DNA of 14,662 bases, taken from Aquifex aeolicus. Lineage in GTDB: Bacteria; Aquificota; Aquificia; Aquificales; Aquificaceae. The translations under genes were made by a program, and so were the position numbers. Position 1 is the first letter of the stretch; the number at the start of each line of letters is the position of its first letter. Positions 1 through 5,626 of the stretch are shown here, piece after piece. The notes beneath the pieces were generated by a model. The model saw nothing but the letters and a program-made list of their open reading frames with translations, made no database searches and was not told the origin of the DNA. The stretch spans positions 1 through 14,662 of the forward strand of contig DRNB01000208.1 in assembly GCA_011375045.1 (NCBI GenBank). Reading direction: 5' to 3'.

Positions 1-128
1 AGCTTCGCAAAGCCTTGGGGCACAATGGAATGCTTAAAAAGTGCATGGCTCTAAGAGAAGATCAACATTCACCCTATTCAGTTGCCAAGGAGCCTGTGGG
101 GAGCTATATCCTCCCCCTTGCTGTTTAA
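1..128 (+). CDS. C-terminal fragment of an unidentified protein, possibly a transposase
   Basis: An open frame enters from the left edge (codons in phase with position 3) and ends at TAA 126-128, giving about 41 residues ending in EPVGSYILPLAV. The segment contains two Cys-poor basic stretches and no motif I can assign. Its codons and base composition look more AT-rich than the flagellar genes beside it. It also points towards the end of fliR, so the minus-strand operon ends against it. A short tail of this kind followed by a small inverted repeat would suit an IS200/IS605-type TnpB end, but no catalytic or zinc-finger residues lie inside the window. The identity is therefore a guess, and the frame could also be the end of any unrelated gene. 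Confidence 0.35.
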   Translation, partial: LRKALGHNGMLKKCMALREDQHSPYSVAKEPVGSYILPLAV

Positions 129-133
129 GAATT

Positions 134-157
134 TGAACACATGGGTGTCCGGGTTCA
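134..157. repeat. small imperfect inverted repeat after the plus-strand fragment
   Basis: TGAAC at 134-138 is complementary to GTTCA at 153-157. Inside it, ACA (139-141) can pair with TGT (146-148) around a TGGG loop, leaving CCGG unpaired on one side. A perfect 8-base palindrome TCATATGA follows at 155-162. The structure lies 6 bases after the stop of the fragment at 1-128. It could be part of a mobile-element end or a weak terminator, but there is no T-tract, so a terminator is unlikely. The rest of 129-229 shows no gene. Confidence 0.3.
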
Positions 158-229
158 TATGATCTGTGTCATGAAAAGTGATTTTTCCGAACTATGAGGG
201 ACTTAGGGTGCGCATCGGGAGAGGAGAAA

Positions 230-994
230 TTACGAAGAGGCTATGAACCTCAGAAAGTCGAGCATATACTCCCTCATATGGGAAACCAGAACAAGACCAA
301 TAAGGGGTAGTGAGAGCATGAGAACCGTTAAACCCACTATTATCTGAAGGGGAAGACCCACCATAAACACGTTTATCTGAGGAATGAACCGATTTACCAC
401 CGCAAGGATTATGTTAGTCAGCAGGGAAGCGATCAGAACAGGCAGAGCCACCTTGACCCCAAAGGAAAAGCTCTCGTAGAACAGGCTCAGAAAGACCTTC
501 CCGTTAAGCGCATAGGGATCGAAGGATCCGGGCGGAAGGCTCTCAAGGCTCCGAACAAGCCCCGTGTAAACCACCTCGGCACCTCCAAGACTCAGAAAGA
601 GGGTCGAACCCATGAGGGTAGAGAAACCTGCCAGAACCGTTGTCTGAGGTTGCTGAGGGAGAAACATCATCAGAAAGCCAAGACCTGTGTGTATGGCTAT
701 CACCTCCCCCGCTACAAAGATGGCGTCAAAGAGGAGCCTCAGAAAGAAGCCGGCAAAGAAACCAAAAAGAACCTCCTGAAGAGCCATTCCAAGGAGCTGG
801 AGGGTGGAGGTTACAGCAACCGGCTCCACATCACCCCACAGAAAAACGGAGAAAGCTATCGCAAGGGAGAAGTATATACGAACAAAATTAGGCATAAAAA
901 AGGTCCCGAAGAAGGGAACCATGAAAACGAAAGCAAAAACCCGCAGAAAAATAAGCAGTATGGATATAAGAGCGTTTGTGTCCAGCAAAATCAT
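230..994 (-). CDS. fliR: flagellar export-gate protein FliR
   Basis: A 254-residue polytopic membrane protein. FliR is an integral inner-membrane component of the flagellar type III export gate and sits with FliP and FliQ in the helical pore complex. The sequence shows about six hydrophobic segments, starting at residues 7-30 (LISILLIFLRVFAFVFMVPF), with the typical FliR arrangement of a charged, Pro-containing loop (around LESLPPGSFDPYALNG) before the C-terminal helices. Length matches the family (about 250-260). The start ATG overlaps the fliQ stop by four bases (ATGA, 991-994), indicating coupled translation. It is the last gene of the minus-strand run seen here. flhB, which commonly follows fliR, is not present between 230 and the window edge. 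Confidence 0.95.
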   Translation of the reverse strand: MILLDTNALISILLIFLRVFAFVFMVPFFGTFFMPNFVRIYFSLAIAFSVFLWGDVEPVAVTSTLQLLGMALQEVLFGFFAGFFLRLLFDAIFVAGEVIAIHTGLGFLMMFLPQQPQTTVLAGFSTLMGSTLFLSLGGAEVVYTGLVRSLESLPPGSFDPYALNGKVFLSLFYESFSFGVKVALPVLIASLLTNIILAVVNRFIPQINVFMVGLPLQIIVGLTVLMLSLPLIGLVLVSHMREYMLDFLRFIASS

Positions 995-1260
995 CGGATC
1001 CAGAGGGGAATGTTCACAAAAATCTCTCTGGTGAAGTCAACGATCCTGCCCATCATCCACCCCCCCAGGAGGAAAACCGTTACCATAGCGGCGACTATCT
1101 TTGGAATGTAGGCGAGGGTCATCTCCTGAATCTGGGTAGCCGCCTGAAAAACGCTGACCACAAGCCCCACCAGAAAGGTAGCGGTCAGAACCGGCGCAGC
1201 CAGAAGAATCGTCATCTCAAGAGCTTTCTGCCCGAGCGAAACCACAAGATCAGGCTCCAT
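991..1260 (-). CDS. fliQ: flagellar export-gate protein FliQ
   Basis: An 89-residue protein with two transmembrane helices (about residues 14-40 and 52-76) separated by the family-typical segment VFQAATQIQEMTLAYIPKI. FliQ forms part of the FliP5-FliQ4-FliR1 export-gate assembly in the flagellar basal body. The open frame extends 18 codons further upstream to 1314, but that would overlap fliP. The ATG at 1258-1260 is chosen because an AGGAGG Shine-Dalgarno lies seven bases before it and the product then has the standard length. The stop codon overlaps the fliR start by four bases. Confidence 0.95.
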   Translation of the reverse strand: MEPDLVVSLGQKALEMTILLAAPVLTATFLVGLVVSVFQAATQIQEMTLAYIPKIVAAMVTVFLLGGWMMGRIVDFTREIFVNIPLWIR

Positions 1261-1271
1261 CCTCGAACCTC

Positions 1272-2009
1272 CTACTGATAACTCCTCACAAGGGACAGAA
1301 CCACAAGCTCCCATCCGTTTGCCAGAACAAAGAGCATTATCTTGAAAGGCAGGGATATTATCTGGGGAGGGATCATTATTATCCCCATCGATATAAGGAT
1401 CGAGGCGACCACAAGGTCCACAATCAGAAAGGGAATGTAGAGCAGGAAAACGATTTCGAAGGCTGTTGTGAGTTCGCTCACCATGAAGGCGGGTATCAGA
1501 ATACTCATGGGGATATCCTCGGCGCTGCGGATGTTCTCCTTCTTCTCCTCGCTCAGATCCGCCACCTCAAAGAAAACCTCCACCGTGTCCTTTCTGGTCT
1601 GCTCGATCATAAAACCTTTAAGAACCGCGGACACCCTGTCGAAGAACTCCCTGTCGCTGATCTCCTCCCTCATGTAAGGCTGGAGAGCGGAGGCGTTCAC
1701 CTCGTCGAAAACAGGCTTCATGATGAAGAAAGTCAGAAAGAGAGCGAGGGAGACAATAACCTGATTGGGGGGAACCTGAGGAACACCTATCGCCTGCCTC
1801 AGAACGGACAGAACCACCACTATCCTTATAAAGGAGGTTGTCATTATGAGAATGGACGGTGCAAGGGAAAGCACCGTGAGGAGGAGAAGCAGTCTGATAG
1901 CGGTGTCTAAGTTCCCCTCCCCGATCCTCAGCTCAACGGGAGGAATCACCCGCTCCTGAGCCAGAGCCACCTGACCCAGAAATATCAGGAGCGGAAGAAC
2001 CCACGCCAT
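1272..2009 (-). CDS. fliP: flagellar export-gate protein FliP
   Basis: A 245-residue protein, the usual FliP length. It begins with a cleavable signal peptide (residues 1-17, ending VALA before QERV), as known for FliP. The conserved family blocks follow: PSILIMTTSFIRIVVVLSVL at about 51-70 and QVPPNQVIVSLALFLTFFIM at about 78-97, then a periplasmic domain and two further membrane helices near the C terminus. FliP nucleates the export-gate channel. The ATG at 2009 is the only possible start, because an in-frame TAA lies five codons upstream and the next Met is far inside. That puts the whole signal peptide inside the 3' end of fliO, a 77-base overlap in a different frame. Confidence 0.95.
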   Translation of the reverse strand: MAWVLPLLIFLGQVALAQERVIPPVELRIGEGNLDTAIRLLLLLTVLSLAPSILIMTTSFIRIVVVLSVLRQAIGVPQVPPNQVIVSLALFLTFFIMKPVFDEVNASALQPYMREEISDREFFDRVSAVLKGFMIEQTRKDTVEVFFEVADLSEEKKENIRSAEDIPMSILIPAFMVSELTTAFEIVFLLYIPFLIVDLVVASILISMGIIMIPPQIISLPFKIMLFVLANGWELVVLSLVRSYQ

Positions 2010-2262
2010 CTTCCCTATATATTACATCAGCTCCCCGTTCGCTAACGCAGAGCAGGATTGTTTTACCCTTCACCTCCAGCTCGACTATGAACACGTTTCT
2101 GGCTATCGGGGAAACCTTTTTGATCTCGAAGCTACCCTTTCCGCCGGAGCCTCTGAAGCCCGTAAACCTCTTCAGGAAGAAGGGGAGAAGCACAAAGAGA
2201 GCTATCAGAACCACGGCGAGGGAAAGTCCGAGCCGGAGGAGGTAGTCGCTCAGCTCCATCAC
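1933..2262 (-). CDS. fliO: FliO-like flagellar biosynthesis protein
   Basis: A 109-residue single-pass membrane protein. It has a short N terminus, one hydrophobic helix at residues 9-30, then KRF and a small soluble domain. The segment SPIARNVFIVELEVKGKTILLCV has the look of the FliO cytoplasmic domain. FliO helps assemble FliP into the export gate. Sequence identity in this family is poor, so the call rests mainly on position (fliL-fliO-fliP-fliQ-fliR), size and topology. The last 25 codons overlap fliP and encode a Gly/Ser-rich tail (GSGGSGSGAGDSS), probably a by-product of sharing DNA with the FliP signal peptide. The start overlaps the fliL stop by four bases. Confidence 0.8.
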   Translation of the reverse strand: MMELSDYLLRLGLSLAVVLIALFVLLPFFLKRFTGFRGSGGKGSFEIKKVSPIARNVFIVELEVKGKTILLCVSERGADVIYREDGVGSSAPDISGSGGSGSGAGDSSR

Positions 2263-2762
2263 TCAGCCTGAACTACAAACTCCGTAAAGTAAACGTTCCT
2301 GATCCCCCCCTGCACCAGTATGGTGTTTACCCGCTTGATGATCTCTAACTTGAGCTGCTCCCTTCCCTCGGGGGACCTCAGCTCCCGCGACGTTTTGTTG
2401 GAAAGGATCTCTATGATGGCGTCCCTCAGTATGGGTTCCCTCTTCTGAACCTCTAAAACAACCTCCGGTGCGGATACTTCGAGGGTTATGGAGACCCTTG
2501 CGTACATGGTCATCTCAGGGTCCGCCAGATTTACTATGAAGGAGGGTTCGAGCTTATACATAACACCGACGGCTTCAGGGGATACGGTGGGTTTGGGAAC
2601 CTCCTCCTTCTTGTCTCCCTTTTTGGCAAAGAGAAAAAAGTAGGCGGCTCCTCCTCCAGCCCCTAAAAGTATGAGGAGAAGGAGGGCGATGAGGAGAAGC
2701 TTGCCCTTGCCTCCGCCGGTCTTCTCCTCCGCCTGCTGCTCCTCCCTCTCCTCGTCAGCCAT
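2259..2762 (-). CDS. fliL: flagellar basal-body-associated protein FliL
   Basis: A 167-residue protein with a charged cytoplasmic N terminus (residues 1-20, Glu-rich then GGGKGK), one transmembrane helix at about 21-46 and a periplasmic domain. The domain contains the family-typical beginning YKLEPSFIVNLADPE followed by MYARVSITLEV, and ends with IRNVYFTEFVVQ. FliL surrounds or stabilises the MotAB stator at the basal body. The gene starts 8 bases after the flgE stop and overlaps fliO by four bases (ATGA). In many bacteria fliM and fliN follow fliL directly, but here fliO does. Confidence 0.93.
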   Translation of the reverse strand: MADEEREEQQAEEKTGGGKGKLLLIALLLLILLGAGGGAAYFFLFAKKGDKKEEVPKPTVSPEAVGVMYKLEPSFIVNLADPEMTMYARVSITLEVSAPEVVLEVQKREPILRDAIIEILSNKTSRELRSPEGREQLKLEIIKRVNTILVQGGIRNVYFTEFVVQAE

Positions 2763-2770
2763 GGCTCTGA

Positions 2771-4249
2771 TTATCTAACAAGGTTAACGGTTTCGTCAAG
2801 TATGGTGTTGGATGTGGTTATAACCCTCGCGTTTGCCTGATAAGCTCTCTGAGCCGTGATCAGATTTATGAACTCCTTCGCTATATCCACGTTGGACATC
2901 TCCAGCATCCCCGATCTGACCTTTTCCGCACCTCCTGCTAATAATATAGTAGGCGTCGTTATGGATGTGTAAAGATTGGCTCCCTTTTTGGTAAGCTCCT
3001 CGGGATCTGTAAACACGGCAACGGCAACCCTGTAAAGGGGCAGGGATTTTCCGTTGGAGTAAACCCCCACCACGGATCCGTCCTCCGACAGAACGTAAAC
3101 GTCTATAAGATCTCCTTTGGCGTAGCCGTCCTGCTCGAGGGTTATGACAAAGTCGGCTGCAAACTGGTTAACGTAGGAGTTCTGGATAAGGTTAGCGTCC
3201 GTGTCCGAGGCAACCTCGTCCCCGAGGGTGAGGATCATGCCCGGCACGGTTGTCAGTCCCTCGACCGTATTACCTAGGGTTCCCCCCGAGGAGGTGTCGA
3301 GGGAGTTCGCCGCTCCCGTGGTAACGTCTGTGGGAAGGTTTGTGGTGTCGAACATCTGGAGGAAGAAGTAGGTCTTGCTACCGAGGGTAACAGCCTGAAA
3401 GCCCGGATTGAGCGTCTGGGTGTCGTCCTGATCTATCTTCCCTGTGGCGGGATCGAAAACTATCGTCTGATAGTTGTAGGTGTTTCCTCCGGAGGTCTCG
3501 AACCCTGAGCGGTAGGCGTTGGAGATGAGGTTTTCGAGGTTTCCGTCCCCGTCGTAGTCGCTCAGTATGAATACCCTCCACCTGTTGGCGGTTGCCTCCT
3601 TCTTGAAGTAAACGTCAGCCTGATACTCGTTCCCGAGGCTATCGTATACACTTATGGTGTACTTGTAGTTGTAGGTGGTTGTGCTGTTGGGATCGAAGGC
3701 GGCGGTGGGAGCTATCGCCTCCGCGTTGAGGTTCGTGGGCTGGAGGAAGTTCACCTGTCCCGAGGCTCTGGGGGGAAGCTGCTGCTGGACGTGGATGCTC
3801 TCCAGACCGGTTCCCACCACCTCCCCTTTCTCGTTCAGTCTGAAACCCTGAAGATAAAAGCCTCCCGAGGTAACCATGTATCCGTCCCTGCTTAGTCTGA
3901 ACTGACCGTCCCTCGTGTAGAAGCTCGCCCCTGTAATTGGATCCTTCAGGATGAACAGACCCCTTCCCTGTATGGCGAGGTCGGTGTTCATGCCGGTCTG
4001 TTTGAAGTTACCTATGGTCCAGAACTTCTGGGTGCTGTCCACCACCACACCCGCACCGTAGGTGGTCGACTTGAGCGTGCCGGTAACAACGTTCAGTCCA
4101 ATCGTTACCTGCGATATGACGTCCTGAAACAGGGGCCTCTGAGCTTTGAACCCCACCGTGTTGACGTTGGAAACGTTGTCGGAGGTTATATCGATCCAGA
4201 AACGGGAGGCGTCCATTCCCGTAACTGCGTTGAAAAAGCTCCTAAGCAT
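2771..4249 (-). CDS. flgE: flagellar hook protein FlgE
   Basis: A 492-residue hook protein. The N-terminal axial motif is intact: SFFNAVTGMDASRF followed by NVSNVNTVGFKAQRPLFQD (about residues 5-43). The C-terminal axial helix carries SGMLEMSNVDIAKEFINLI and ends ITAQRAYQANARVITTSN (about 445-482). The middle contains the beta-rich FlgE domains with acidic turns such as DYDGDGN. Axial proteins of this kind are exported through the flagellar type III apparatus without a cleaved signal. The length is in the upper range for FlgE, consistent with a decorated hook surface. The start lies 3 bases after the flgD stop, placing hook and hook-cap genes in one transcript. Confidence 0.96.
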   Translation of the reverse strand: MLRSFFNAVTGMDASRFWIDITSDNVSNVNTVGFKAQRPLFQDVISQVTIGLNVVTGTLKSTTYGAGVVVDSTQKFWTIGNFKQTGMNTDLAIQGRGLFILKDPITGASFYTRDGQFRLSRDGYMVTSGGFYLQGFRLNEKGEVVGTGLESIHVQQQLPPRASGQVNFLQPTNLNAEAIAPTAAFDPNSTTTYNYKYTISVYDSLGNEYQADVYFKKEATANRWRVFILSDYDGDGNLENLISNAYRSGFETSGGNTYNYQTIVFDPATGKIDQDDTQTLNPGFQAVTLGSKTYFFLQMFDTTNLPTDVTTGAANSLDTSSGGTLGNTVEGLTTVPGMILTLGDEVASDTDANLIQNSYVNQFAADFVITLEQDGYAKGDLIDVYVLSEDGSVVGVYSNGKSLPLYRVAVAVFTDPEELTKKGANLYTSITTPTILLAGGAEKVRSGMLEMSNVDIAKEFINLITAQRAYQANARVITTSNTILDETVNLVR

Positions 4250-4252
4250 GGT

Positions 4253-4885
4253 TCATACCCCCGTGTATATAATCTGAGAGGCGGAAACCTGCCTGCCCGA
4301 AAGCAGGTCCAGAAGAAGCTCACCGTTCACTATCCCTGCGGACTGGACGGTGTCCATGAAACCTAACTGCCATCCCGGAATCTCGTAATCTCCCTTGAAG
4401 AGCTTTACCGTGAACTGACCCTTGGGTAGATCCGAGATGTCCACCGGATTGAGTCCCCTCTCTAAATCGAGTTCGATCTCCCTGATGACCTCCTCCCCAT
4501 CGTAAACCTTCAGGACAGCTCCCCGGACCCTTTCCCCCGAGAGGATGTAGTAATCGCCACCCTTTACCGTGTCCAGCACGTCGGTTCCAAAGACGAAATC
4601 CCTCCCTATCATGTTCACAGTTTGAAGGAAGGTCATCTGATTCATCCAGGCGGTGAGGCTTTCCGTAAAGAGCTTCATGTCCGTGTAGAAGCGAACCTGA
4701 TTGAGGCGCACCACGTCCTCGAGGGACTTGGAGATGTCCTGCTGTCTGAAGGGATCCTGAAACTTCAGGGTCTCGAGATAGATCTTCATAAAGTCGGTGG
4801 CGGACATGTTGTCGAAGGACTGAACGTAGTCCGGACCCACTATGCGGGGCTCCGGGGGCTTCACGTCGAACCTTGTATCCATCAT
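4253..4885 (-). CDS. flgD: flagellar hook-capping (scaffold) protein FlgD
   Basis: A 210-residue protein. The conserved N-terminal FlgD segment is recognisable at residues 31-70 (DFMKIYLETLKFQDPFRQQD, then LEDVVRLNQV), corresponding to the usual FLKLL..QL.NQDP..P.D block. The C-terminal part has the pattern of the FlgD tudor/Ig-like domains (VNMIGRDFVFGTDVLDTVKG, later DLPKGQFTVKLF). FlgD caps the growing hook so that FlgE can polymerise. Two consecutive ATGs are available. The first overlaps the stop of the AbrB-like gene by four bases and the second by one, and a GGGGAGAAGGG run precedes both. Translation is therefore likely coupled to the antitoxin-like gene. Confidence 0.9.
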   Translation of the reverse strand: MMDTRFDVKPPEPRIVGPDYVQSFDNMSATDFMKIYLETLKFQDPFRQQDISKSLEDVVRLNQVRFYTDMKLFTESLTAWMNQMTFLQTVNMIGRDFVFGTDVLDTVKGGDYYILSGERVRGAVLKVYDGEEVIREIELDLERGLNPVDISDLPKGQFTVKLFKGDYEIPGWQLGFMDTVQSAGIVNGELLLDLLSGRQVSASQIIYTGV

Positions 4886-5133
4886 CCCTTCTCCCCCTGT
4901 TTGCGCTTCAGCTCCTCCGCGAGGATCTCACCAAAGCTCTTCCTTTCGGCGGAGGGGCTTTTAGAGGAAAGGGCGCCTTTAAGATCGTATATCCTCTTCT
5001 CCTTGCGGAGAACAACCTCCTGATCCTTTACCTCCACCTTCAGGATATCCCCTTCCTTGACCCCCAGCTTCCTGCGCACATCACTGGGGAGCGCTATAAG
5101 CCCTCTTGCCATAACCTTGACGATCTCATCCAT
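4882..5133 (-). CDS. AbrB/SpoVT-type antitoxin-like DNA-binding protein
   Basis: An 83-residue protein. Residues 4-45 form a clear AbrB/SpoVT (swapped-hairpin) domain: VKVMARGLIALPSDVRRKLG then VKEGDILKVEVKDQEVVLRK. Family members of this size are usually VapB/MazE-type antitoxins that dimerise, bind operator DNA and neutralise a nuclease partner through the C-terminal tail. Here that tail is residues 46-83, including FGEILAEELKRKQ. A PIN-domain gene lies 97 bases away in divergent orientation, with a dyad-symmetric site between them. No strong Shine-Dalgarno is visible before the ATG (only AGG nearby). The gene is co-directional with the flagellar run and its stop overlaps the flgD start, so it may report on or control hook gene expression. 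A role as a plain transcription regulator cannot be excluded. Confidence 0.85.
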   Translation of the reverse strand: MDEIVKVMARGLIALPSDVRRKLGVKEGDILKVEVKDQEVVLRKEKRIYDLKGALSSKSPSAERKSFGEILAEELKRKQGEKG

Positions 5134-5156
5134 GGCTACCTATAAATATCGGAAGA

Positions 5157-5218
5157 TGTCAAAAATTTTCAAGCGTCAATCAGGAACGATATGTATTGAC
5201 ATTTTTCCATGTTTGACA
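5157..5218. promoter_or_regulatory. dyad-symmetric operator candidate with four GTCAA half-sites
   Basis: Two nested inverted repeats share exactly one centre (5187.5). The outer arms are TGTCAAA (5157-5163) and TTTGACA (5212-5218). The inner arms are GTCAAT (5175-5180) and ATTGAC (5195-5200). The half-sites on each side are 17 bases apart. The element fills the space between the divergent AbrB-like and PIN genes and overlaps the likely promoter of the latter. AbrB-fold antitoxins commonly autoregulate by binding such inverted repeats, so this is the expected place for a shared operator. Binding itself is inferred. Confidence 0.6.
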
Positions 5219-5223
5219 AAATT
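5196..5223 (+). promoter_or_regulatory. possible promoter of the PIN-domain gene
   Basis: A perfect TTGACA (5196-5201) is followed after 16 bases by AAAATT (5218-5223), a weak -10, which ends seven bases before the ATG at 5231. No Shine-Dalgarno lies before that ATG. If used, this promoter would give a leaderless transcript, and both its elements are embedded in the GTCAA/TTGAC dyad, so a bound repressor would block it. The poor -10 keeps the confidence low. Confidence 0.3.
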
Positions 5224-5230
5224 CATCATT

Positions 5231-5626
5231 ATGAAACTGCTCGATACGGGGGTTCTGCTGGAGTTCTTTTCCGGTTCCGAGGAGGAGGTGGACAGGATCG
5301 ATGCTCTCTTCAGGGATATGGAAAAGCAGAAGGAGAAGCTTCTGGTAACGGAGGAGGTGATCACGGAGGTAGTTTACTTCCTGGAGGAGGTTTACGGCTG
5401 GGAGAGGGAGGTTGTGGGGGATGTGGTCAGCACCATACTCATGGATAGCCTCTTCAGCGTCGAAAACAGGGAGGTGATTCAGAACGCTGTGAAGACCTAC
5501 CTGCGGACCAGACTGAGCTTTATGGACTGTCTGAAGGGAGCAAAGGCAAAGAAGAGGAAGGTAAAGGAGGTTATCTCCTACAACAGGCGCTTCGAAAAGG
5601 CTGGATTCAGGCTTGTTCGCCCCTGA
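5231..5626 (+). CDS. PIN-domain protein, VapC-like toxin candidate
   Basis: A 131-residue protein with the PIN fold pattern: KLLDTGVLLEFF at the N terminus (Asp5), VITEVVYFLEE (Glu46), SFMDCLKGAKAKK (Asp99) and VISYNRRFEKAG near the end. PIN toxins are Mg-dependent RNases using three or four acidic residues. The usual fourth Asp (TFDxxF) is Asn118 here, and the usual Asn after the first Asp-Thr is Gly7. The frame is open further upstream to 5057, but that part would overlap the AbrB-like gene. The ATG at 5231 begins exactly at the PIN domain and gives the usual family length. The gene is opposite in strand to everything around it. Its 3' end overlaps fliI by 20 bases, and its presumed antitoxin is divergent rather than upstream on the same strand. 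Confidence 0.85.
   Translation: MKLLDTGVLLEFFSGSEEEVDRIDALFRDMEKQKEKLLVTEEVITEVVYFLEEVYGWEREVVGDVVSTILMDSLFSVENREVIQNAVKTYLRTRLSFMDCLKGAKAKKRKVKEVISYNRRFEKAGFRLVRP

Noticed and set aside
1261..1314. Longer fliQ starting at 1314
   Set aside because: The extra 18 residues are not FliQ-like and overlap fliP. The internal ATG at 1260 has a proper AGGAGG and gives the standard 89-residue protein.
5141..5175. A FliA (sigma-28) type promoter before the AbrB-like gene, from CCGATATT on the minus strand
   Set aside because: The -10-like part matches loosely, but the expected TAAA box at about 15 bases is only TTGA or TGAA. The match is too weak to list as a feature.
5057..5230. Upstream extension of the PIN gene by 58 codons
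   Set aside because: The extension would overlap the AbrB-like gene antisense and cover the dyad element. The PIN domain begins exactly at the ATG at 5231.
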